NCBI GenBank assembly: GCA_016586335.1
Contig: BLYE01000012.1
Coordinates: 558,001-622,000, forward strand
DNA length: 64,000 bases
Source: Nitzschia putrida
Taxonomy: Eukaryota > Bacillariophyta > Bacillariophyceae > Bacillariales > Bacillariaceae
Direction: 5' to 3'
Shown: piece after piece, positions 32,444 to 43,002 of the stretch
How positions within the stretch are numbered: position 1 is the stretch's first letter
Layout: every line of letters begins with the position of its first letter
Program-made: the position numbers and the translations under genes
Notes under the pieces: generated by a model
Seen by the model: the letters and a program-made list of their open reading frames with translations, nothing else
What the model was told of the DNA's origin: nothing
The model's database searches: none

Positions 32444-34480
32444 CTAGTGCTTGAATCCTTCCTCCATGGTGGCATCAGGCTTGCGGTGTGTATCGAAAAA
32501 GCATTTCTTACAGAGGCGGACGGGATACTCGTCTTCATTGCGAGGAAAGATTGTGCAGTCGCGACCACATCCACCACGGACCTTCATGATGCGCAAATGG
32601 TGACCCTCAGCAGCAAATTTGGTCTTTTCTTCCTCGGAAGCCCAGTATAGGCATCGCTCGCATCCATCACGGCTGGAGTGCAAGTTGGGAATGTAACGCG
32701 AGGAGCAAACCAAAACAGGCGCCGCAGCGGCAGCATTAGATCGGTCCTGTGTTGCCTGAAGTGGGCGGCGACTGTAGAGGGGAACTTGCTTCAGAGCAGG
32801 TCCGGAAGATGCAACGCTGGTGATGGTCAACGCAGACCGGTTGGAGCGACTCTTATCCACATCGGTCATGTCGATGGATGGCGAGGTACCAGGTCCCTTG
32901 TGAACAACCGGGGCACTCAACAAAGACTTCGGCGCCTTGCGGGGGGAGGAAGGACGAGTGTCGGTAGACTGAGGGATAGCGGTGTCCAATGATTCTGGTA
33001 CGAGTTCGACAGCAGCGACAGGGACAACATCAACGGTGGATTTTGGCGCGTTTGTGTCTTCTGCCATAGGCTCTTCGGGAACCGCTTCTGCCAAGCTTGT
33101 TCCCTGTTCTTCCTTTTCTGCAGATGTGTGATCGTCGACATCTTTGTTTTCGACTGTTTCCGGGTTGTCGTTCGCGCATTCTTCGTTAGGGGTGCTGTCG
33201 TTGTCTGACTCCATTTCGGAGTTTTCGTCATCTACAACGGGCTCAGGCTCACTGGGGCAATCATCCGCAGGGAAATCTGGAAGGATTTCATAGGGACCAC
33301 CAGATTCAGTCACTTCAGATTCCACGTTGGAGGCAAAGGTGGCAGAAGCCTTGGTCTCTTCCAAGGACCACTTTTCTTCCATGGAGGCGGCAGTCTCTCG
33401 AACGTGGCCAGTGGTGGACCGTTCAAACAAAACAACCGTCTCATCATCCATAGATGAAGCAATTGCATTTTCTTCAAAAGATCGGGCTCGTTGTCCTCGC
33501 CATTCCGATACTTCTTTTTGATAAAGGTAAAATTCGTCGACCTCGTTCATTCCACAGTAGGCTGGGGAGGAGTATGACATTTGGATTTCTTGTCGACTGG
33601 CATTGCTATCCTTGGACATGGTTCTACGGAAGCCTTCCAATAGTTCTTGATCATTTGAGCGGTAGGAGTGAAGACTATCTTTGGCATCCTTTTCCCTTTG
33701 ACGTTGCTCCTGTGATTGTTCTCTTTGCTTTTCCAAGAAAGTGGCAGCATTCTCGGGTACAGAGCATTGCTGGAGTTTTTCGGCTGTAAAAACATTGGAA
33801 GCAAAAGTTGAGTGATGAGAATTTTCCATTTTGCATGGACAATGGTAAATCTGGCATACATATTATGACGTACCATTGAGTTTGGCCAAATTGCGACTTC
33901 GCAATTGACGAAGCTCTTTGACTCGCTCCAATGTCCTGGTCCGATGATCCGAACTTGCAGAAGGAGATTCCACAATTTCGCCATGCTCATCCGGGAAGAC
34001 ATCGTCGGAGTCTTCTGTTGGGGCTGTGCTTGATTCCACTGGTACAGCATCGCGGCATGCATCGGAGGAAGGGGGAGGGTCCATCTTGGAAGAATCTGCT
34101 TTCTGAGTGGGGGTTGGAGGAGCAGGCAGAACCACTCGCTTGTTCTTTGGAGTGCCCTTGGACCTATTCTTGGGGGTGCCATTGAAATCGAATCTGTCGG
34201 TTGATACTAGGATGGCTTGGGGGGTGTTGCAGGGACCATTGACAACGCCTTGATGTTGGGCGTGCAAAATTGACTCCATTGGTTCTGAGATCTCAGGGGA
34301 TCGGCTCTCCTCCAAGATGCTGTTGTTCTCACAGAGAGCAAAGGAGTCTGTGGGTTCAGGAGCGTTCCGAGGAGTTGTAACAAGGGCCGAAAACAGAGAA
34401 GCCATAGTCCCCTTTCGAGTTCCAGAGGCATCCATGGTCTCCTCGCCACAAACCCAATCAAGATCGGCCATGCACGACAT
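32444..34480 (-). CDS. Unknown protein with conserved-looking C-terminal Cys/His region
   Basis: 648 aa from two exons (33874-34480, 32444-33783; 90-nt intron, phase 1). Most of the chain is disordered: an N-terminal region rich in SP/TP sites (VLPAPPTPTQK), a short coiled coil near the splice (RTLERVKELRQLRSRNLAKLN), Lys/Glu/Gln-rich helix (EKQREQSQEQRQREKDAKDS), then a long acidic middle. Only the last 80 residues look folded: CERCLYWASEEEKTKFAAEG, RGGCGRDCTIFPRNEDEYP and VRLCKKCFFDTHR. Seven Cys plus His in C-x2-C, C-x3-C and C-x2-C spacing suggest a zinc-binding module. I do not recognise it as a named domain; I have the impression of similar C-termini in other diatom proteins but cannot verify that here. 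Start: ATG at 34480; a second ATG lies three codons later. No function can be assigned. Confidence 0.7.
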
Positions 34481-35094
34481 TGTCACGGAGAATTGTTGTA
34501 AAACAAGAAAAGCTTGATGTATCTATGGGAAATTCTCTCACAGCTCAGAAGTAAACTGTAAGGATCGCTTGAGCAACAAATACAAATAGACCTTTGTGAA
34601 GTTCTCCTTGCAGTTGTTGGACGTGGACGAGTAGTGGTGGCAATCTCTCTCCTCGTGGTGATTGGGATTTTTGGGAAGTGGCGATGATCTTGGTGGGCGC
34701 TCGCCAATTCGAATTTGAGACTGGGGGCACCTGCACGCCAGGCAGCCCGAGGACTTGGTAGTAAGCTTGTGTTTTATATACCATCAATTCCATGTCGCAT
34801 GACTGTCACGCTTTTCCACTCCAACACGAGATAATCCGGGTGACCATATTGGATTCCCTATTTTATTGTGACATGGTAACATTTCCAGCGATCGGATTCT
34901 CTGAAAGAATTGTTATCTCTATAAAGCAACAGATACGGTAGTCAAATTGTCTTTCCAACAAGCAACAAAGGTAGCAAATGTTAAATCACACCCGTGCATC
35001 TATCAACAAGTACATTCAAAGTTTCTTTAGTAGTAAAAGATGCTAGAGAGAAGCTAGCAACTGAATATTTTGTTCAGCACGCCTGTGCATGCAC
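34481..35094. other. Intergenic region, no gene seen
   Basis: 614 nt upstream of the unknown Cys-rich gene and downstream of VPS4. AT-rich between about 34850 and 35090. Open frames lack ATG starts and domain content. Confidence 0.4.
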
Positions 35095-36536
35095 CTAGGC
35101 ACCATCTTGTCCAAACATCTTTGTCCATTCCTTGAACCTCTCTAGCTCATCTGGCGAGACAGTGCTGCATGAGTGTTTCATAACACGTTCAAAATCGGAA
35201 TAACGAACCAATGGGGCTTGGAGCTTGTCAGGTGGCACGTCCCACAGTGCCATACGCTTGGCACCACAACTCTTGCAAGTGTAATCCTTTCCAGGCTTGT
35301 CCGAAGAGAGCTTCGGAGGACAGTGGGGGCAGTTCGGATACCTTTCACATGGATGATAGTTACCATCTGCGTCAATGTAAAACTGTTTGGCTTGTTGACA
35401 TCGCCGAAGGGGCTCCATGAGAGCTTCCTTCACAAACACCTTGATATCAGATCCACTCGCACCTTCTGCTTTCTCGCCTAGCCTGTCGAAGTCTTCATCA
35501 CTCAAGTCATTGGGCGTATCTCCCAAGTGCAATCGCACCATGTATGCTCGCGCCTCGGCTTCTGGGAGTGGAATGTAAACACGTTTCTCAAATCGACGAC
35601 GGATGGCAGCATCCAACTCCCAAGGGATATTAGTGGCACCGAGGACAAGTACTTGGCCTGCTTGCTTACCAACACCATCCATTTGAACCAAAAACTCGGT
35701 CTTGACACGACGCAAGGAATCACTCTCTCCCTCAGTTCGGCTTCCGCATAGAGAGTCGACCTCATCAATGAAAATAATGGCTCGACCACCCTCTGATTCT
35801 CTGGCCATTTCGAAAAGGTTTCGAACAAGTTTCTCAGACTCTCCTTGCCACTTGGAAATCAAATCGGCACTACTAACAGAGAAAAACGTCGAGTCAGCCT
35901 CTGTGGCCACAGCCTTGGCGAGATAGGACTTTCCTGTTCCGGGAGGTCCGAACAACAAGATTCCTTTGAAAGGAACTCGCTTCCCTGTGAATAATTGAGG
36001 AAATCGGGTTGGGAGGATAACCGTCTAGCGGCAGCCATTCCCACATTCAATATACAAAAAAAGTAAGGCGATGGCCGACGAAAGTAATAAACACAGACCG
36101 TTCCAATCCAACGTACCTCCTTCAAACTCTCCTTGGCATTTTCCAATCCGGCTACATCTTCCCATTTGATATTAGGCTTCTCGGAGACAATCGCACCGGC
36201 CAAGGCTCCTCGCAACTTGCGCTTTTCAGCGTCGTCTTCCTCTTCCTTGTCTCCTGGCTTCTTGGCTGCCGCAGCAGTACCACCGCCACCATTCCGGTCG
36301 AGTTCATTCTGCTTGGCAACTAGATCCCTGAGCTCTTCTGCCCTCTTCATGTACCCCTCAACACGCTCGAGGAGGAGCTTCTTTCGGGTGTCGTTCTTTT
36401 CGTACTTGATCCCCATGGTGAATCGTGCAAGGGCATCACGGTACAAACTCAACGCCTGCTCGTATTCTCCAGCATGATCGGCCTCCACGGCCTTCTTGAC
36501 CATTTCAATGGCCTGATCAATGAGATTGCTTTCCAT
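35095..36536 (-). CDS. VPS4: ESCRT-III disassembly AAA ATPase VPS4
   Basis: 449-aa ATPase that remodels ESCRT-III in multivesicular body formation and cytokinesis. Exons 36117-36536 and 35095-36024 (phase 0). MIT domain at about 1-80 (AIEMVKKAVEADHAGEYEQAL). The AAA core has Walker A LLFGPPGTGKSYLAKAVATE, Walker B AIIFIDEVDSLCGSR, sensor 1 VLGATNIPWELD and the Arg-finger region IRRRFEKRVYIPLPE. The C-terminal helix FKEWTKMFGQDGA matches the family. The beta domain differs from animal and yeast Vps4: it carries CERYPNCPHC and, 15 residues later, CKSCGAKRM, before the usual DVPPDKL. Five Cys in this pattern look like a zinc ribbon. ATG at 36536 opens the MIT domain in the normal place. Confidence 0.95.
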
Positions 36537-37421
36537 TTTCTAGCAAGAAAGTGGAGTTCCGATGCCTACTCTTGTCGTTCCTGGGAAATGAAAACCAAAT
36601 TGGCACTTGTCGGTCTTCCGCGACCGCGTTTTGCTGTCTTTTCTAGCTTGGTCGCTTTAGTCGCCTGCACTTTCGAGTGGGATCCAGGATCCACGAATCC
36701 ATTTTTTCGGACTCCACACGACACACACACGACCAAGATGCGGCGGTAGGCGGTACTCGTAGTAGTCAGTATAGCATGTTGTTAACGTACTCTTTGTACA
36801 TACTGCTACTCATACTCTGTGGCGGTTTACATTTCCCCTTGTTCGCAGTACCTGAAAACTGTAATGCCATAGAAGAATATAGAATAGACTGGTCGTTCGT
36901 CGCACTTGACCTATTAAATAGGACTATTCGTTCCCTTATCAACGTTATCACGAAACCTCTGGCACCCAGACTCCCTGGTTGGATCCGAAGAAGCAGTAGT
37001 AGTGGCCTCACACTCAACAAAGTAGAGGCTATTGTAAACGGTATCTCGCATACGGTTACTAAATTTTTAAGACAGTCATTTAACTTATAGTAGAGGCTTT
37101 TCCGCTTAGCGCCAATATTTAAACAAAGCACAAGATGAGAACTGTGGAAATGGAGTTATGGAGAAATGATTCCCAACCAATAGGTCGAGTGCCGCTTCGA
37201 GAAATTCGTCTTTTTACTTGGTACTTGTTGGTAGTGCTGCTGCAGCCGGGTGGTGGTCATTATCATCGTTGTCGCCGCAGAGGTACCCGCCGCGGCGATT
37301 CCAGGAGGCACAAACTAGTGGGAGCCTTCGCACAACTACAACAAAAACAACGCGTCTCTCTGATTACTACTCCTAGTAGGCTGCTTGTGGCTTCTGGTGT
37401 CGCTTTCATTGACAAAGGAAC
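36537..37421. other. Long divergent intergenic region VPS4 / surface protein
   Basis: 885 nt between divergent genes. One ATG frame (36776-37090, 104 aa) is open and begins with a hydrophobic stretch; listed separately. A CGCCGCGGCG patch lies at about 37286-37298. Confidence 0.35.
36776..37090 (+). CDS. Doubtful small secreted or membrane ORF
   Basis: 104-aa frame starting at an ATG: MLLTYSLYILLLILCGGLHF would serve as a signal peptide or anchor, followed by about 80 residues with no known domain. The frame stays open upstream to 36677 but without an ATG. No introns, no homology I can recognise. It may be a chance ORF in a long promoter region. Confidence 0.2.
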   Translation: MLLTYSLYILLLILCGGLHFPLFAVPENCNAIEEYRIDWSFVALDLLNRTIRSLINVITKPLAPRLPGWIRRSSSSGLTLNKVEAIVNGISHTVTKFLRQSFNL

Positions 37422-39081
37422 ATGCAGTGGATTCTGAGAGCTGGAATATTTTTGCTGGTGGCTGCAAACTCTGTAGCTGACGAAGGTTTCATTTGCAACA
37501 TTTGCGGCGAAGGCCAATACGTCAACAACCCATCGGGGGTTGTCACTCTTCCTACTGATGGGGACTTTGTATGTGGTGAATTGGACATAGCTGGGTTGAA
37601 TGGGTCTATTACAGAAGTAAATTGTGCCATTTTGCAGCCCTTAACTTCGGAGCCTTGTGACTGCACTGCCACAGACGCATCTACCAACAATGAAACCCTT
37701 TCCACCGATGCCCCTACTGAAGATGCCACGGAAATTTGGGCACCTACAGGAGAGTGTTGGGACAACCTTACCGAAGTGTACCTTACCGACTTTTCTCTTT
37801 CCTCTGACTTCGTTCTAGAGCACCCACGAACCTACATCATCTGCCCCGACACTGTTTACCAGATGGGCTTTGTCGATAGTGTTGGAGGGTTCGAAGGTGG
37901 ATTTCAAGCCTTGCAACCTCGGCCACACATTCATTACAAGTGCGGAGAAGATGGTTCATCGTCAAACAATTGCGTGTTAACTGGTGGGGATTATGGTGTT
38001 ATTAGCTTCAGTTCCCCTGACATTTCACACAACAACGTCACTTTCCAAGGTATCACATTTGACAACCTTGGTGGAGCTGCAGCTTTGTTTGCAAGAGCTG
38101 GAAATTTTTCTTTTATCGATTGCATATTCAAAGTGAGTACGATTCATGTCTTTCGTGGTTTCCAGCGTGCTTTTATTTCTTGTCTCTAACCCATTTCGAA
38201 ACACAGAAACACAAAGGGTTCGGGGTTGTGGTCGGCCTCTACCTCCATGGTGATGCTCGGCGCAACTTGCACGAGTCCAGTGGCGTGGAATTGGCCAACT
38301 TCCTATCTTCCGTTCGCGATGGCACACATCGAGATAGAACGGCAGAGTCTTCTGGTCGTGCGTTGGAGGATACTGGCATTGAACTCCTCGATGAGGCAGA
38401 CGTAGCGTTTGTTCGCTGTATTTTTGAGGTGCGTTCTGGGTCATATGTTTTTCATCTGACTGTATTCGGTTTTTGAAGCTAACGTTCTGATCCACAGGAT
38501 AATGAGCCAGGTACTGCAAGTACTGACTACCCTGGAATGATCGTATCTGAATACGATGATGTTTTGTTCAGCTTTGATGAGTGTATTTTCAGAAACAACG
38601 ACTTTGCTGATACAATGTCAAAGGTATGTTCTTCCTCGTGACCGTGTCAATCAGACACTGGCCAATACTTACGTCTTTTTTCTATTAGCCATCGACATTC
38701 GCCATTCTTAACAGGGGTGATCTGTCAATAGAAAATTCCTGCTTCATCAACAATCATTTCCTCCGTGAGTCTCCAGTCATTCAAATTGGGAATACTACGG
38801 AAGTGATACTGGCCAACAATTTTGTTTCAGAATCCGATGATGGGCTGGTTTGTTCTTTTGTCGCTGTATACGGTACTGAAGCGGAGCGTGAGAGTTTGGC
38901 GTATCAGAATTGCTTTGTTGGTGATGCGACTTCCTGTGGGCTAGACTTGGGAGAGGACACACCGGCTCCAACAGAAGCGCCCACCGCCAGTCCTACCGAG
39001 GATTCTGCTGGGGTTCGAAGCTCTGTTATCACTGCGCTAGGTGCTGGAATGGGACTTCTAGTTGTTCTTTCTTGGATATAA
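37422..39081 (+). CDS. Secreted, C-terminally anchored beta-helix-like cell-surface protein
   Basis: 483 aa from four exons: 37422-38132, 38207-38428, 38498-38623 and 38689-39081, all in phase 0. Signal peptide MQWILRAGIFLLVAANSVAD. A Cys-rich N-terminal motif follows (FICNICGEGQYVNNPSGVVT), then a Thr-rich linker. The centre alternates short beta-strand-like units ending in Cys/Phe (NVTFQGITFDNL, NFSFIDCIF, DVAFVRCIF, VLFSFDECIFRNNDF, DLSIENSCFINNHF), the texture of a right-handed parallel beta-helix. Near the end lie a PTEAPTASPTED stalk and a hydrophobic C-terminus (VITALGAGMGLLVVLSWI), fitting a GPI signal or membrane anchor. Exon borders fall at unit borders. Such proteins are common on diatom surfaces (general knowledge); adhesion or frustule association is possible but inferred. 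Confidence 0.75.
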
Positions 39082-39568
39082 AAGCCGTGGGAATCCATCA
39101 TCCCCAACTGTTGTGGTATGTGAAGTACTCGTACGTACCAAGTATGTCATGGACGCGAGGTAGTTTTGCTACAAAACGATATTAACTTTAATTGGACGTG
39201 TATTAAAAACAATCGTAGTCTGGTGAGGTGCATGCGAACACTATCGTAAAGAGACACAGAACGCACCAAAGTTTAACGAAAAGGCACTGCATACTCTATT
39301 GGAAGGAGTACAATCGTTATTACAACGCTTTTTGTACTACCGGTAGTATATTATTGTAAACATCATTACACTTAATCAATAATATGATGGTGACAAAGAC
39401 CCGCGTATTTTTGCACCACTGGCGGGTGGTGCGCGACAAAGAATGCAAAAAAGTGTTGACGTGTGTACTAGTAGTTTTATTGGGAATATTTGGAATAGAG
39501 TGTAGGGGAGTTTGTAGTAGACACCTCTTTCGCTGCTATGTATGCGGTGCCTTTTGTGTAAATCATAT
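39082..39568. other. Convergent intergenic region with a 14-nt palindrome
   Basis: 487 nt between two convergent 3' ends. A perfect palindrome TACTACCGGTAGTA sits at 39335-39348, followed by AT-rich sequence (ttattgtaaacatcattac). It may belong to 3' end formation of either gene. No gene seen. Confidence 0.35.
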
Positions 39569-42500
39569 TTACTCAAATTCAGCACTCGCGTACAAGGCAA
39601 AGGCGACTTGACTGCCAAAACCGGCAGCAAAACGTAGAGCATAGCGGCAGGCGTAAGGGCCACCTTTGGAGATTTTCAAATCACCGAGGTAGTCATCCTT
39701 GACCTTATAGTTCGACACGGGTGGAACTGCTTGAGCCATGAGAACTTCTACAGCCGTAACATCTTCGAAGCCGACTCCCATGGGATGCCCGGTGAAACCC
39801 TTCGTGTTTAGGATCATCAACTTGGAAAGAAGCGCGTCACCAAAAACTTCCCTGAGAGCTGCAACCTCATTTCCAGCGCAGCTGGAGGCGCTCGATGCAT
39901 GCGTGCAAGTTTCATGTGAGAAGTAGACACCATGCGTGGCGACTTCTTCCTTAGTGATACCGTGAGTCTTCTCAACATCAGAAAGGAAACGCTTGAGCTC
40001 GGATGCAATGTGTTTTCTGTCCAAAGCAGCACCATGGTAAGCAGAGTTTGAGTACTGTGTAGAAAGAACGCGTGCCTTGACGGCAAACTTGTTCATGCAA
40101 TTTTGCTTTCGTTCCATGCAACTCTGATCCGTCTCCAGCACCATTCCAATTCCTCCAGCTCCCAATAGAAGACCGGAGCGTCGCAAATCGAAAGGAAGAG
40201 CGGCATCCTCGACAGCGGCTTCAGTGCATGCTGCCCCAAGGGCACGGAAACCGGAGCCAAGCCATGGAAGGAGGATGTCTCCAGAAGCATTATCCCCAGA
40301 AATAACGACAACCCGTTCGGCACGACCCGATGCTAGCAAATCTTGGGCCATAGCAACCGCCTGAAACGCACGAGGTTAGTGTGACATATTCTCTTTGAAC
40401 AGTGGCAAATTTTGATTTCTTACCTGGGTGGTTCCAGCACAGGCGGCATTGTTTTGAGTGTTGGGACCTCGGCAACCAGCCAATTGCGCCAATTGGGCGT
40501 TTCCGAGAACTAGCACACGGAACAGGAATTTTCGGTCAAATTCATACTCAAAACCCTCCAAGGTATCTTTATTCTCGGGGGCGCTGGTTTCGTTGGCGCG
40601 GGCAGCCAGACGGGCAAATGCGGCCTCGTCGTCATCGGAAAGCTCCCGATCTGGGGAGGCTCGAACCAACCGACTTCGGAGAGCAGAAATAAGTCGAAGA
40701 GTAGGTGCTGCACCTACAGTCTTGGATTGCAAGAATCGCATGACTTCCCCAACGGCAGCATCCAAAGCAGGGAAACTCGAGGCATAAACCACACCGGTGG
40801 AATCGCGATACCTCTCTGGTAGCTTCCAGTCCTCTGGATCATTGGTAGCTCCTTTCACCAAGCCCGCATTTTTAAGAGCCTCCAATCCAGCTGCCACGGC
40901 CACTTGAGCAGCAATATCCATAGTTTCGGCGAGCCCTCGAGGAACACCATACGAAGACGTCAAATCAATATCACCAAGTTGGGCTGCCAGCTTGATAACT
41001 TGCTCCTCCGAGTCCACCTTGATACGTTTGGTTGTTCCATCAGGGAGCCTCTTAACCTGAACAATGTTCTTGTCGAGCATGGCCATTTTCGTGCTTCCAC
41101 TTACAGGATGAATGCAGGAATCTCCCTTGATGAGACGTTGCAAATTGTCAGGGGCAAACACCTTTCCAGAAACACCTGGAAGACCTGTAGCAGTACCAGT
41201 AACAACACAAGAAATTTGTCGAGGAGCCTCCTTCGCGATATCATCCACTTCCGCTTTCTTTTCCTCCTCCTTGGGCTTAGGCTGGGTCAGTCGCAAAACA
41301 ATAGGAGGAGCTAGCACAGCTCCAGGGGTATCCATCTTAGCGTCCAAAGGCACTCTCGAGTAAGTCCTCCTCCAGCTGGAGTCAATACCGTTCAAATAGT
41401 ACGTTCCCGGGAAAAGTCGCCCAACGGTTGGGTAAACAGGCGAGTATGGAGCTCCTGCATGGTGCATACGAGCCCTGGTTTCCAAAGCATGATCAAGTTC
41501 ACCAGGATGAACCTTTTCGCGACTGGCCAATCGATCCATAAGCTTCAAGGCATCAACCATTTTTTCAATAGAGAAAGTGTTCGACGTAGGAACCCGACTG
41601 TGCAGAGGAGGCGGGACAAAATACTGTGAGGGGCGCAAAATTGAAAAACAACAACGACCATGACCATGAAACACATTTGCCATACTTACACTCTCAAGCG
41701 GTACATGGTTGCCATGGCACCCGATCCATACGAAAACACGGCAATGGACTTTCCAGGTGTAAGTTCGCCCTTTCCTCCCACTCGGTCGATGAGGGAAGCA
41801 AGTCCAAGGAATACACTGGCGGTATATGTATTTCCCACCAACTTGCTGGCAGCATTGGCGTCGGACAACCTCTGCTTGTAGGATTGAGAGGAAACATTCT
41901 TGAGGGTAGACTCCAAAGCCTTGTCTGTGTATGTCTCCTCGATGGGCTTGGTCAACCACTCGGGCTGATCAAAGCCAGACACTTCCTCTCCGTTGGCGAC
42001 TTTGCGGCGGGCGTCTAGGAGGAACAAACGACCGTATGATTTTTGCACGAGCTTGTTGTAGGGAGCATGAAAGACAAAATAATCGTGACTTTGGGCATCA
42101 AAGATTTCTCCATCATTGTATTTGGTCAATTTTTGACAAAAGCCAGTGTAGGCATCCTCCAAAGCTTGGTAGTAGCACACCTGCGATAGCTTTCCGTCGA
42201 CAGTGGGGTATTCGACGGTGTGATCGGGCTTGAAAAAATCCCACACATTGGCAGCATGTGTGGATCGCTCCCGGGGATCAAAGACAAGAGGTGCATCGCG
42301 ACCGATGAGGACGGCGACAGCTCCTGCTCCTGAGGTAGGGCGCGCACCTCCCTTGGCATAGGCGGCAATATCGGCAGCCACGACAATGGCATATCGACCA
42401 TCCCACCCGTCGGATTCGACCCAAGCAAAGGCATTGAGGAGAGCAGCTGTTCCTCCATAGCAAGCATTGATGACTGTTGCTCCTTCAATGTTGGTGTTGC

Positions 42501-43002
42501 CTGGGAAGAGTTCCATAAGCACCGTCTTGGTCGACTTGGACTTGTCGACAATGGTTTCTGTTCCCACTTCCAAACGTCCCACTTGCGAGGGTTCAATGTT
42601 GTACCTGACAGAAAAAAGAAGAGGTGTGAGAAATGCAGTGGGTTCCATACAAGGAGAGAGAAATGCTCATATAAATACAACATACTTTTCCATCAAGGAA
42701 TGAACGACAGTCAATGCGAGACTGTTGACATCTTCGACATCTCCACAGATCCCCAATCCATCTTGACCCAGTCCTAGTGTGTATCGCCCCTGGGCAACAC
42801 CTGAATGTTCTTCTAGTTCTGCTTGCGTAATGTAGGTGGATGGTGTGTAGACTTCGATTCCGAGAATACCCACTGCCTTGGAGACGACAGCGCTATTGTT
42901 GTTGCTGTTGCTGTTGTTGTGGTTGCTCGATGACAGTCGCTTGGCAGCTTCTGACGCCAAAGCATTTACGGCTGCTGCTCCAGCGGCCAAGGCTCCACTC
43001 AT
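39569..43002 (-). CDS. HMG-CoA synthase fused to a beta-ketoacyl synthase domain
   Basis: 1073 aa from four exons: 42686-43002, 41692-42604, 40424-41623 and 39569-40360. The intron-2 donor is GTGTAA, the only choice that keeps the frame. Residues about 40-510 are HMG-CoA synthase (acetyl-CoA + acetoacetyl-CoA to HMG-CoA, mevalonate pathway) with all catalytic residues: E122 in GRLEVGTETIVDKSK, C154 in NACYGGTAALLNA, H285 in VFHAPYNKLVQKS; also YLNGIDSSWRRTYSR. After a charged linker (KPKEEEKKAEVDD), residues about 545-1073 form a ketosynthase: nucleophile C805 in NNAACAGTTQAVAMA, H959 in YFSHETCTHASS, K997 and H1002 in NTKGFTGHPMGVG, C-terminal RFAAGFGSQVAFALY. The Asn/Ser-rich N-terminus (HNNSNSNNNS) gives no clear targeting signal. 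The condensing triad looks functional. Single transcription unit: exon 3 spans the end of one domain and the start of the next. Confidence 0.88.

Noticed and set aside
41690..41691. GTAAGT as donor of intron 2 of the HMG-CoA synthase fusion
   Set aside because: It shifts the frame of exon 3; the overlapping GTGTAA donor two bases earlier keeps the frame.
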